Shown in pieces: positions 10,623-19,353 of a stretch of 32,049 bases of DNA. A model generated the notes under the pieces. It had not been told where the DNA came from and made no database searches. It was given only the letters and a program-made list of their open reading frames with translations. The stretch comes from an uncultured Rubrobacteraceae bacterium (GTDB lineage: Bacteria > Actinomycetota > Rubrobacteria > Rubrobacterales > Rubrobacteraceae), in NCBI GenBank assembly GCA_902806075.1, contig CADCVG010000061.1, positions 1 to 32,049 of the forward strand, written 5' to 3'. Position numbers and translations under genes: made by a program. The stretch's first letter is position 1; each line of letters opens with the position of its first letter.

Positions 10623-11858
10623 GTGCTTCGCACCGTAGGTATCTCTCTGCTGTTCCTCGCAGGCGCGCTGGCGATCGCCATCCTGGTCGGCGGAACGTTG
10701 TTGGGACTACCATCCTCGGACCTGCCGGACGTGGCGCTCCTGCTCGCCGGCGCGGGCGGTGGGGTCGGACTGGTCGCGCTGGTGGTGGTGCGGCCCGCCG
10801 TGCTCGGACGGTTGGGCGGCGTGCGGGCGCAGCTCGTTGGGGCCGGCCTTATCGGGAGCCTCCTCCTCCTCGGGATGGTGCTCGCGGGGTCCCGGGCGAT
10901 GTTCATCTCGGGCCACGATTTCGCGATCGTGCTGACCATGCTGCTCTTCGCAGCGGTGCTGTCCGTCGGCTTCAGCCTGCTCTGCGCGGCGCCGATGGCT
11001 GACCGCATCGAGAGGGTGAGAAGGGGTGCCACGCGGCTCAAGGAGGGCGAGTTGGGTTCCGATATCCCCGTCGAGGGGTGGGACGAGATAGCCGACCTCG
11101 CGAGAGACTTCAACCGCATGGCCCACTCACTCGAGGAGGCAGCGGAGCGCGAGCGCGAGATGGAGGAGGCCCGCAGAGACCTCATCGCCGCCGTCTCGCA
11201 CGACCTGCGCACGCCGCTCGCCTCTACCCGGGCCCTGATCGAAGCCCTCGCCGACGGCATAGCCGACAACCCCGAAACGGAGGCCCGCTACCTGGACTCC
11301 GCCAGCAAGGAGCTGGCGCACCTGAGCTATCTGATAGACGACCTCTTCGAGCTAGCCCGCATAGACGCCGGGGCGCTCGATCTGAAAATGGAGCTCGCCT
11401 CGTTGCACGATCTGATCTCCGACACGCTCTCGGGCTTCCGGCCGCAGGCAGAGCGGCTGGGCGTGCGGCTGGTAGGAGAGGTCTCCGGAGACGTAGACCC
11501 GGTGCTGATGAACCCCCCAAAGCTCCAGCGCGTGCTCCAGAACCTTATCTCCAACGCCCTGCGCCATACCCCCGCCGACGGCACCGTCCTGCTGCGGGCC
11601 GAGCCCCGGGGAGAGATGGTACACGTAGAGGTCGCCGACACAGGAGAAGGCATCGCCCCGCAGGACCTCCCGCGCGTCTTCGAGCGCTCGTTCCGTGCTG
11701 AGAGGTCCCGCACCCTCGCGGAGAAGGAGCACGACTCGGGCGCCGGACTGGGGCTCGCCATCGCGCGCGGCCTTATCGAAGCTCACGGCGGCAAGATCGA
11801 CGCCGTGAGCCACCCCGGCAGAGGCGCACTCTTCTACTTCACGCTACCCCGGGCGTAG
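10623..11858 (+). CDS. Sensor histidine kinase (TM + HAMP + HisKA + HATPase)
   Basis: 'AAVSHDLRTPLASTRALIEAL' H-box, 'NLISNALRHTP' N-box, 'VADTGEGIAPQDLPRVFE', 'GAGLGLAIARGLIEAHGG'; start placed after the RR stop. Confidence 0.93.
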   Translation: MLRTVGISLLFLAGALAIAILVGGTLLGLPSSDLPDVALLLAGAGGGVGLVALVVVRPAVLGRLGGVRAQLVGAGLIGSLLLLGMVLAGSRAMFISGHDFAIVLTMLLFAAVLSVGFSLLCAAPMADRIERVRRGATRLKEGELGSDIPVEGWDEIADLARDFNRMAHSLEEAAEREREMEEARRDLIAAVSHDLRTPLASTRALIEALADGIADNPETEARYLDSASKELAHLSYLIDDLFELARIDAGALDLKMELASLHDLISDTLSGFRPQAERLGVRLVGEVSGDVDPVLMNPPKLQRVLQNLISNALRHTPADGTVLLRAEPRGEMVHVEVADTGEGIAPQDLPRVFERSFRAERSRTLAEKEHDSGAGLGLAIARGLIEAHGGKIDAVSHPGRGALFYFTLPRA

Positions 11859-11895
11859 GTACTCTCGCCTCTCGTTCAACGTCCCACAAGGGGCA

Positions 11896-11928
11896 GGTAA
11901 GAGTTCCGTAAGATTCAAGGCTTAAACT
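11896..11928 (+). promoter_or_regulatory. Candidate OmpR/PhoB-type regulator site: GGTAAGAGTTC|CGTAAGATTCA|AGGCTTAAACT
   Basis: 11-bp direct repeats; shares a 22-bp core with 1386-1407. Confidence 0.5.
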
Positions 11929-11980
11929 GCATCCGGAGACTGCAAAAAGAGATCTACCCGGGGCCAGTACTCGTAGCTCT

Positions 11981-12009
11981 TTGAGAGTACGGGCAGCGGA
12001 GGTTATATA
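11981..12009 (+). promoter_or_regulatory. Candidate sigma-A promoter TTGAGA-N17-TATATA, with GTACTC...GAGTAC dyad over the -35
   Basis: Hexamers at 11981-11986 and 12004-12009; inverted repeat 11967-11972/11985-11990. Confidence 0.4.
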
Positions 12010-12312
12010 CTGCCACCGGGATGGATCATCGCGGTAATGTTCCGAAGGGAGAACAGTGAGAGAGAGCTAGCTTTGCCAGATCGTCGCCGTTGCGGGCGCT
12101 CGCCACCTCTCCCTTGTGCTGCAGGGGGGTCAGGGTCTCGTCGGTCGTAGTCTTCATCCGACTCGCCGAGGTCGTGGCCCGGGAACTGGGCGCCGCCGCG
12201 ATGGTGCTCTGGGCGCGAAGCAGCGAACCGGAGGGGGCGAAAGCCCCGCTCGAACACCTCGAACCCGGCCTCCAAGGGAGACTCACCTGATGCATACAAA
12301 AAAAGGTCTGGT

Positions 12313-13566
12313 ATGAGGCTGAGAGATACCCGTTGTGCGGTGATCGGCGCAGGCCCCATCGGCCTCGAAGCCGCCCTCTACGCCGCCAGGCTCGGCGCAG
12401 ATGTGACCCTCTACGAGCGGGGAGAGGAAGTCTCCGCCAACGTCCGTGACTGGGGACACGTCTCGATGTTCTCCCCCTTCGCCATGAACCACTCACCTTT
12501 GGGCGCCGACCTCCTCGCCGAGGCCGGCCACGCCCTGCCCGACGACGGAGCCTATCAAAGCGGCGCTGAATACGTCGAGACCTATCTCGAACCGCTCGCG
12601 GGCCTGTCCCTCCTGGAGGGGAGGGTAGAGCTTGGCACGCACGTCGTCTCCGTCGGCAAGGACGGGCTCGCCAAGGGGGACCTTATCGGGCAAGAGGCGC
12701 GACTGGGGAGGCCGTTCAGGCTGCTCGTCCAGGAATCCAACGGGGAGGAGCGTATACGCCTCGCCGACATCGTGTTGGATTGCGCGGGCATGTACGGCAA
12801 CCCGAACGCTTTAGGCAACGGCGGCATCCCGGCACCCGGCGAACGCGCGCTGCGGGGCCGCATCTCTTACCGCCTCCCCGACGTGCTCGGGAGAGAGCGC
12901 CGCGACTTCGCGGGCAAGACGACGCTGCTCGCCGGCGACGGCTACTCGGCCGCCACGACGCTCCTCGGGCTGCTAAAGCTCGCCCGGGAGGAGCCCGGTA
13001 CGCGCGTCATCTGGGTGACGAGCCGGTACCCCTCTCTCCCAACTATCGAAGACGATTCCCTCCCGCGCCGGGCGGCGCTCACCGAAGAGGCCGGTCGAGT
13101 AGCGGTAGAGGGAGACCCGAACCTCGACCATATCTCCGGCGGCCTCGTCGAGGAGGTCCGGGAGACACCGGACGGGGTGTTCCGTATGATCCTCGGAACA
13201 GACCCGGCGCGAGAGATAAGGGCAGACCGGATCGTTGCCAACGTCGGCTACTCGCCCGACAACTCGCTCTATCGGGAGCTACAAATCCACGAGTGCTACG
13301 CCTCGCGCGGGCCGATGAGCCTGTCGGCGGCGCTCTTGGCCGCAGGCGGTGGCGGAGGCGACTGTCTCGCCGTGCCGCTCTTGGGGGCTGCGACGCTCAA
13401 GAACCCCGAGCCGGGCTTCTTCATCCTCGGCAGCAAGAGCTACGGCAAGGGGTTCAACTTCCTGCTGAAGACGGGCCTGGAGCAGATCCACGACGCGTTC
13501 ACCCTTATCACCGGCCGGGCGGAAGGAGACCTCCAGGGCGCGTCCTCGGTAGCCGCCGGCTCGTAA
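12313..13566 (+). CDS. FAD/NAD(P)-binding oxidoreductase
   Basis: N-terminal 'CAVIGAGPIGLEAALYAARLGADVTLYERG' Rossmann motif; 'TTLLAGDGYSAATTLLGL' second nucleotide-binding region. Confidence 0.85.
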   Translation: MRLRDTRCAVIGAGPIGLEAALYAARLGADVTLYERGEEVSANVRDWGHVSMFSPFAMNHSPLGADLLAEAGHALPDDGAYQSGAEYVETYLEPLAGLSLLEGRVELGTHVVSVGKDGLAKGDLIGQEARLGRPFRLLVQESNGEERIRLADIVLDCAGMYGNPNALGNGGIPAPGERALRGRISYRLPDVLGRERRDFAGKTTLLAGDGYSAATTLLGLLKLAREEPGTRVIWVTSRYPSLPTIEDDSLPRRAALTEEAGRVAVEGDPNLDHISGGLVEEVRETPDGVFRMILGTDPAREIRADRIVANVGYSPDNSLYRELQIHECYASRGPMSLSAALLAAGGGGGDCLAVPLLGAATLKNPEPGFFILGSKSYGKGFNFLLKTGLEQIHDAFTLITGRAEGDLQGASSVAAGS

Positions 13567-13609
13567 AGTACGATCGTTTCGATTCAGATCCCGAAGGGAG
13601 GCTCGCTGA

Positions 13610-15310
13610 ATGCGGGTGGTAGAAGAGCAGACCAGTTACAAAACCATCGCGGTCTTCGGCGGCGTATACAACAACGCGCTCGCGCTTGAGGCGGTGATCC
13701 AGGACGCAAAAGAGCGGGGTGCCGAGGCGCTCTACTGTCTGGGGGACCTCGGCGGATACGGGCCGCACCCTGATTCCGTGTGGGCGCCTCTCGTGGAGCA
13801 TGATGTAAAGTGCATAGCCGGGAACTACGACATCTCCATCCGGGAGGACCGCCCGGACTGCGGCTGCGGTTACACCGACGAGCGAGACAACCTCTACGCA
13901 CAGGTAGCCTACGACTACACCCGCGAGAACACCTCCGATGAGTTCAAGGAGTGGATGAACACCTTCCCGGACCAGATCCTCCTCACGATGGGCGAGAAGA
14001 CCATCAGGATGGTCCATGGGAGCCCCTTCGCGGTGAACGAGTTCCTCTGGGAGTCCACCCCGGACGACGTGCTCGGGCTGCGCCTGAACGAGAGCGGCAC
14101 GGACCTACTCCTCTGCACCCACACAGGCCTGCACTGGCAGCGGGAGATAAACGGGCGCAGGTTAGTGAACGTCGGGGCGATAGGACGCCCGGCGAACGAT
14201 GGACGCACAGAGGTCTGGTACGCCATCCTGCGCGAGGCGGGGGGCGAGGTGGAGGCGGAGTTCGTCCCCGTCGCCTACGACCACGAAGCTCTAGCAGATC
14301 AGATGCGCGAGGAGGGCCTGCCCGAGCCGTTCGTCGAGACGATACTCACGGGCTGGTGGACGAGTTGCCTGGAGATCCTCCCCCCTTACGAGCGCTCGAA
14401 GGGGCGCTTCCATCTGTACAGGGAGGCGGCGGAGATCGAGGTTGGCGAGAGCGTCTCCTGGGGAGACGCGGCGGCGCTACCGGACGACGGGCGCGACGTC
14501 GTCTCCATCTTCGGGACCCCGCTCTTCCCGGCACACCTGTGGGTCTACACCAACTACGATTGCAACTATAGCTGTGGCTACTGCTCGGTTGGGTCTAACC
14601 CGCGCGTCGCGCGCCGGTCGATCGGGGTCGAGAGGTTCGAGCGTCTGATCGGGGAGGCCAGCGAGCTCGGCTTCAAGCACCTCTACCTGACCGGCGGGGA
14701 GGCTTTCCTGCTCCCCGAGCTCGACGAGCTGCTTGAGATAGCGGTCCCGAACATACCGACGACCGTGCTGACCAACGCCACCCTCTTCAGAGGCAAGAGG
14801 CGCGAGGTCCTCGAACGCTTTGCGGGAGAACCGAACTTCTCCTTGCAGGTGTCGGTAGACGGCGGTATCCCGGAGCTGCACGATGCGTATCGGGGGCCGG
14901 GGAGCTGGAAGAAGGCGATGGAGGGGATCGAAGTCGCCCGGTCTCTGGGGGTACGGGTCAGGGTCGGGACGACGGAGACGCCGGAGAATAAGGCGGGCGT
15001 TCCGGTGTTGCGGGAGATGCTCGGGGGGCTCGGGGTCGCGCCGGAGGACCATATCGTGCGGCCCCTGATCAAACGCGGAGAGTCCGACGAGGGGATGGAG
15101 ATCGAGGGCTCCATGCTCGTCCCGGAGCTTACGGTCTCCTCAGAGGGCGTGGCCTGGCACCCGGCCGGGGTGAACGTCGCCGGGATAACGGACCTCCTGA
15201 TAAGCCGGGAGATCTTCCCGCTCCGCCGCCCCGTGGAGTACGCCGTGGAGCGCTTCCTGGAGTACCGCCAGCTCGACGGCTCCCTCCCCCGCGCCTACCA
15301 CTGCGCCTGA
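13610..15310 (+). CDS. Fusion of an N-terminal metallophosphoesterase-like domain and a radical SAM domain
   Basis: N-term 'LALEAVIQDAKERGAEALYCLGDLGGYGPHPDSVW...CIAGNYD...VHGSP'; C-term 'NYDCNYSCGYC' (CX3CX2C) and 'LYLTGGEAFLLPEL'; RBS AAGGGAGG. Confidence 0.9.
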   Translation: MRVVEEQTSYKTIAVFGGVYNNALALEAVIQDAKERGAEALYCLGDLGGYGPHPDSVWAPLVEHDVKCIAGNYDISIREDRPDCGCGYTDERDNLYAQVAYDYTRENTSDEFKEWMNTFPDQILLTMGEKTIRMVHGSPFAVNEFLWESTPDDVLGLRLNESGTDLLLCTHTGLHWQREINGRRLVNVGAIGRPANDGRTEVWYAILREAGGEVEAEFVPVAYDHEALADQMREEGLPEPFVETILTGWWTSCLEILPPYERSKGRFHLYREAAEIEVGESVSWGDAAALPDDGRDVVSIFGTPLFPAHLWVYTNYDCNYSCGYCSVGSNPRVARRSIGVERFERLIGEASELGFKHLYLTGGEAFLLPELDELLEIAVPNIPTTVLTNATLFRGKRREVLERFAGEPNFSLQVSVDGGIPELHDAYRGPGSWKKAMEGIEVARSLGVRVRVGTTETPENKAGVPVLREMLGGLGVAPEDHIVRPLIKRGESDEGMEIEGSMLVPELTVSSEGVAWHPAGVNVAGITDLLISREIFPLRRPVEYAVERFLEYRQLDGSLPRAYHCA

Positions 15311-15617
15311 AGGGTAGCGCGCGGGAGATCGGCGGTCTTACGCTCGCCCTCGTCCAACGTCAGTAGATAGCCAAGTGGAACGAATTTGGGCGGCGTTGCA
15401 ACCCGCGTCCGACGAAGCGGTCGGGCCGCTAGCGTTCTTCTCTGACAGCGGCGCTCGTAAAGGTTGATCCTGCTAGCTGAAGAGGCTGCTGGAGAGAATC
15501 GCCAGAGTTCTCCAACCGTTCCACGCGCTCAGAGAGAGCCACACCCAAACCAGGGACCAATACTAACGCGCACCGCTGTGAGATGTGTGCCCGACCGGGG
15601 CTCTGCTAGGCGGAGGG

Positions 15618-16547
15618 TCAGGCCTTTCTGTACTTCGTCGTCACCTTGTGGGTGCCGTCGGGGAGGCTCTGGAGCTGGTAGTCGCCGAAGAGGATCGGGT
15701 CGGTCCTCACTAGGCAGAGGAAGAGCCGTACGGCGAGGGTCCGGATCTCGCTCTCCGCGTGCTCGTCAGCCCGCATCTCGACTATGTGCCGCAAGGCCCT
15801 CACGTTCCCAGTAAACATCATCGGCGCCTCGGTCTCGTTTGGCAACAAAGAGCGCGACGTCTGCTGCACCTTCTTGCGCGCGTCGGTCCGGTACTCGGCG
15901 TCGAGCAGCGCCTCTCCCCTCTCCTGCCGCTCCAGCAATCGTCCCGCCATCTCCTCGTACTCCGCCGCCGCCCTATCCACCCGCTCCTCGAAGAGCCGGT
16001 GCAACTCCCCGTCATCCTGGTACTCGGGCCGCTCCACGAAGCGAAGCACACTCCCCGAAACGTACCGCTGAGAGACCTGCGAGATCCCGACGCCAGCGCG
16101 ATGCCGGACCAACTCGTGCGTGACGCTGCGGCTGATCCCGTAGAGCAAGAAGCTAAAGCTCGCGTGCTCCAACACGCTTCCGTGTCCCGCCGAGGTGAGC
16201 CGCTCGAAGTACGCGGCGGCGTTCTCGTTGGTCGTGCGCCGGGGGCCGAATGACGCATAGCATAACTGCCCCGCCGTCTTGCATAGCTGCGAGGAGTCAG
16301 GCAGCTCGGTCGGGTCGTCGATATACGCCGGGAACCCTAGCTCCGGGTCGAAGCCCTCCAGGAAGTCGCCGAGACCCCGGACGTTGACTTGAGGTTTCGA
16401 GAGCATGACCACACCGGGTGCTTTGAGATACGCGGTCCCGGTCCCCGTTCGGTAGACGGGCGAGTGGATGGCCGGGAAGCCGTCGGCGACGGTCCCTCCC
16501 AGGCTCTCGAACAGCTCTGTCGTGCGCCCGCGCTCGGTGGTCTCCAA
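15618..16547 (-). CDS. thyX: FAD-dependent thymidylate synthase ThyX
   Basis: 'RLTSAGHGSVLEHASFSFLLYGISRSVTHELVRHRAGVGISQVSQRYV' ThyX motif. Confidence 0.92.
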   Translation of the reverse strand: METTERGRTTELFESLGGTVADGFPAIHSPVYRTGTGTAYLKAPGVVMLSKPQVNVRGLGDFLEGFDPELGFPAYIDDPTELPDSSQLCKTAGQLCYASFGPRRTTNENAAAYFERLTSAGHGSVLEHASFSFLLYGISRSVTHELVRHRAGVGISQVSQRYVSGSVLRFVERPEYQDDGELHRLFEERVDRAAAEYEEMAGRLLERQERGEALLDAEYRTDARKKVQQTSRSLLPNETEAPMMFTGNVRALRHIVEMRADEHAESEIRTLAVRLFLCLVRTDPILFGDYQLQSLPDGTHKVTTKYRKA

Positions 16548-16600
16548 GTGGCTCCCTTCTCCGTTCTTTCGAAGGGAAGGTTAGCGCATCCGGCGGCATT

Positions 16601-17443
16601 CTACACGGCTTCGGAGAGGGCGCGCCTTAGGGTGCCGGCGTAGCGTCCGGTGCGGATGGTCCTAAGCGCCTTTATCTCGACCTGCCGCACCCGCTCCTGG
16701 GAGATCCCCAACGCCTCGGAGACCTCGCGCAGGGTGCTGGTCTCGCCGCCGTCGAGTCCGTGGCGCATCTTGAGGATGCTGGCCTCACGCTCGGGCAGGG
16801 ACCTCACGGCCTCGCGCAGGGTACCCTCCCACTGCCCGACCTCGACCTGGGCGTACTCGTCGCCGGATCTCTCGTCGGAGAGTAGATCGCCCATCTCGGC
16901 CCCCTCGTCATCGGCGGTCCCGAGCCTCGCGTTGATGCTGCTGATGGGCTGGCCGACCTCGTGCAACCTCCTCGCCTCCTCGGGCTTTATGCCAAGGCGC
17001 TCGGCTAGCTCATCCTCGGTAGCATCGCGCCCAAGCTCGATGGAGAGCTCGTTCTCGGCGCGCCTGAGACGAAACAGGGCGTCCACGACGTGACCCGGCA
17101 GGCGGACGGTGCGTGCCTGATCCGCGATAGCTCGGGTGATGGCCTGACGGATCCACCACGTGGCATACGTCGAGAAACGGTTGCCCAGAGACGGGTCGAA
17201 GCGCTCGACGGCTTTTATAAGGCCCGCGTTCCCCTCCTGAATGAGGTCCTCGAATAGCACACCCCGTCCCCGGTACTTCTTGGCGATAGAGATCACCAAC
17301 CGCAAGTTGGACTCTACGAGATGCCTTCTGGCGGCCAGATCTCCCTCGCGGGCGCGCCGCGATAGCTCGCGCTCCTCGCCAGCATCGAGCAACCGTCCGC
17401 CCCGTATCCCTGCCAGGTACTGTGTGAGAGTGTCCTGCGCCAT
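16601..17443 (-). CDS. Sigma-70 family RNA polymerase sigma factor (RpoD/SigB-like)
   Basis: '[77 protein letters not shown]' and '[27 protein letters not shown]'. Confidence 0.95.
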   Translation of the reverse strand: MAQDTLTQYLAGIRGGRLLDAGEERELSRRAREGDLAARRHLVESNLRLVISIAKKYRGRGVLFEDLIQEGNAGLIKAVERFDPSLGNRFSTYATWWIRQAITRAIADQARTVRLPGHVVDALFRLRRAENELSIELGRDATEDELAERLGIKPEEARRLHEVGQPISSINARLGTADDEGAEMGDLLSDERSGDEYAQVEVGQWEGTLREAVRSLPEREASILKMRHGLDGGETSTLREVSEALGISQERVRQVEIKALRTIRTGRYAGTLRRALSEAV

Positions 17444-17495
17444 CCCATCCCCTTTCTTTAGAGTCAGTCCTCTCGTCGGCTGACTGCCTTCTCTG

Positions 17496-17768
17496 CTACG
17501 CCGCCGGATGCTTCCCGCCTACTCGCGGTCCTCCGTGCGTAACGAAACGTTCCAAGATGCGGTCGTCGAGACTACTGGTAACCTGCCAGGCCGAGCCGCA
17601 CACCGGGCACCGCAACTCCAGGAGCCGTCTCTCGCCCCGCTCCACGACCGCCTCTTTGAGAGAATGGAGGCAGCAGGCGGGCAGCCCCCGCACGTACACC
17701 TCGTCCTCCGGCCTCTTCGCGGGGGCGAGGGTGGTGTCCGGCCTCAAAGCCTCTCTCTTCCCAGCCAC
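17496..17768 (-). CDS. Small CC...CPxCG zinc-ribbon-like protein, paralog of the adjacent upstream gene
   Basis: '[35 protein letters not shown]'; GTG start overlaps the upstream TAG by 1 nt (TAGTG). Confidence 0.65.
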   Translation of the reverse strand: MAGKREALRPDTTLAPAKRPEDEVYVRGLPACCLHSLKEAVVERGERRLLELRCPVCGSAWQVTSSLDDRILERFVTHGGPRVGGKHPAA

Positions 17769-17977
17769 TACGCGGCCCCCTTCCGCTCTCTATCACTCGC
17801 GCGCTCGGTGAACGCGCACTCCTCGGGCTCCACGGGCAGAGGAGCCTGCCAGGACGCGCCGCAGGCCGGGCAGTCGAAGGAGCTTTCGGCGCTCGCGGCG
17901 TCACGCCGGCAGCATCCCGGGAGGTCCTCCTCGTACAGAGTCTCCCCTCCCAGAGACGCCATCCAGAGGCGCACCAT
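17768..17977 (-). CDS. Small CC...CPxCG zinc-ribbon-like protein
   Basis: 'LPGCCRRDAASAESSFDCPACGASWQAPL'; ATG overlaps the upstream TAA by 1 nt (TAATG), so this start is preferred over the ORF start at 18010. Confidence 0.65.
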   Translation of the reverse strand: MVRLWMASLGGETLYEEDLPGCCRRDAASAESSFDCPACGASWQAPLPVEPEECAFTERASDRERKGAA

Positions 17978-18609
17978 TACGCCGCCCTCCCGGAGAGGCG
18001 TCCGATCCACTCGCTCGCCTCGCCCCGGGTGAGCTCGGAGACCGGCTTCCCAACCATCTCCTCGAACTTCCCGATCCCGTCCTCGACGACGTCCGCGATC
18101 AGGGCCTCCAGATAGTTGAGCTGCTTGCGCGTCGCCGGCAAGGCTTCCTTCGGAAGCTCTTCCTTGCTCTCCCCGGCCTGCGACCCCGGCTGCGTCTGTG
18201 GCACACCCGCCATCTGCGTCGCGGCAGCTCCCCTTGCCTGCTCCGCCCGGTCCCGTGCTGGAGCAGCAGGCTCCTCACCCTCGCCGCCCATCTCCTCCAG
18301 AGCCGCAACACCGACGTTGATCGCATCCCGCAAAGCCCGCGCCTTCGCCCGAGTCTCCGCCATCCTTATGACGTGCGGCGCTATCGCCCTTCCAACGTTC
18401 TGCGGGCTCGCATCCCCAATACCGCTAAACTTCCCGTCCTCCGTCCTTACCACGGCCCTGGCAATGGCGACCTCGCCGTTCTCGGCACTTGGCACCTGCA
18501 AAAGCTCCGTCTCGATGCTCCTCAAACCCCGCGCGTGAGCCTCGTCCAAAAGCCCCGCGTACAACACGAAGCGCTTGCCCTGACGCTCGATCATGTACTC
18601 TTCACGCAT
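17977..18609 (-). CDS. Conserved protein, possibly ssDNA-annealing/recombination-related
   Basis: 'GIGDASPQNVGRAIAPHVIRMAETRAKARALRDAINVG' core and C-terminal 'ATRKQLNYLEALI...SELTRGEASEWIGRL' helix-pair often seen on phage-type recombination proteins; RBS GGAGGAGGT. Family assignment is from memory. Confidence 0.45.
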   Translation of the reverse strand: MREEYMIERQGKRFVLYAGLLDEAHARGLRSIETELLQVPSAENGEVAIARAVVRTEDGKFSGIGDASPQNVGRAIAPHVIRMAETRAKARALRDAINVGVAALEEMGGEGEEPAAPARDRAEQARGAAATQMAGVPQTQPGSQAGESKEELPKEALPATRKQLNYLEALIADVVEDGIGKFEEMVGKPVSELTRGEASEWIGRLSGRAA

Positions 18610-18652
18610 GCCGCTATACCTCCTCCGGTACTATTGCACCGATTCTGCTATC

Positions 18653-18670
18653 TTCACTGAAATGAGTGAG
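18653..18670. promoter_or_regulatory. Candidate operator TTCACT-GAAATG-AGTGAG upstream of the 18609 gene
   Basis: TCACT-N6-AGTGA dyad, 5 bp downstream of TTGACT (-35-like on the minus strand, 18676-18681); 15/18 identical to 19271-19288. Confidence 0.6.
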
Positions 18671-18690
18671 ATCAGAGTCAAAAAAAGACA

Positions 18691-19293
18691 TCAGGCGATC
18701 CCTTCGTAAGAATACTGGCGGCCGCCGGGGGCGGCGGTGTTCTTATGGCGGTGGATCAGGCCGAGCTTCACGAGGCGGGTGGCGCGGTTGTTCATGGCGG
18801 TATGGTTGAGACCGAGTTTGGCGGCGAGGTCAGCGTTGGTAATCGAACCGGCATCGTAGATCGTGCGCAGCGTCTCGACTAGATGCTCGGGCACCTCGCC
18901 CACGATCTCCGGGGCCGCGCCGGGCTCGTCGACCCGGATCATGGCAAGGGCCCGCTGCCGTAAGGACGCCTCGATGTTCTCTAACAACTCCCGGTCCTCC
19001 TCGACCAGCACCACGCGCCTATCCCCGTACTCCCCACCCGCGACCCTAGACGCCAGTATCCCCAACGCCTCGTCCGCAAACGAGTAGTCCATGAGCTCTA
19101 CCCCCCGCGTGTCCACGTACAACACGCCACCCGACGGCAACCCCTCAAGAACCTCCCCGAGCACCTCCCGCACCCGCCGGCCCGTCCCCCGAGTCACCAT
19201 CAGCTTCCCGCCAGCCTCGCCAGAGGTCACGTCAAAGATCTCGCGCCCCTCCTCAACCACCGGCTTTATCCTCACTGTCTTCAGTGAAATCAT
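18691..19293 (-). CDS. STAS-like (DUF4325-type) domain plus C-terminal winged-helix transcriptional regulator
   Basis: 'GVLYVDTRGVELMDYSFADEALGILASR' STAS-like segment; 'IYDAGSITNADLAAKLGLNHTAMNNRATRLVKLGLIHRHKN' HTH. Confidence 0.7.
   Translation of the reverse strand: MISLKTVRIKPVVEEGREIFDVTSGEAGGKLMVTRGTGRRVREVLGEVLEGLPSGGVLYVDTRGVELMDYSFADEALGILASRVAGGEYGDRRVVLVEEDRELLENIEASLRQRALAMIRVDEPGAAPEIVGEVPEHLVETLRTIYDAGSITNADLAAKLGLNHTAMNNRATRLVKLGLIHRHKNTAAPGGRQYSYEGIA
19271..19288. promoter_or_regulatory. Candidate autoregulatory operator, minus-strand TTCACT-GAAGAC-AGTGAG
   Basis: Same dyad as 18653-18670; covers codons 2-8 of the STAS/wHTH gene. Confidence 0.6.
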
Positions 19294-19301
19294 ATAAGGG
19301 G

Positions 19302-19330
19302 ATTATAAAGGCCATGCCATCCGAAAGCAA
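19302..19330 (-). promoter_or_regulatory. Promoter TTGCTT-N17-TATAAT giving a leaderless or near-leaderless transcript
   Basis: Minus strand: -35 at 19325-19330, -10 at 19302-19307, ATG begins at 19293 (8 nt gap). Confidence 0.6.
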
Positions 19331-19353
19331 TAGCTTTTTGGGGCGTCCGGCGG

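Noticed and set aside
12322-12339. TPP-riboswitch-like string GGCTGAGAGATACCCG at the FAD-oxidoreductase start
   Set aside because: Only the CTGAGA...ATACCC box is present; the ACCTGATCTGGATAATGCCAGCG partner and pairing stems are absent and the string lies inside the coding start (MRLRDTR).
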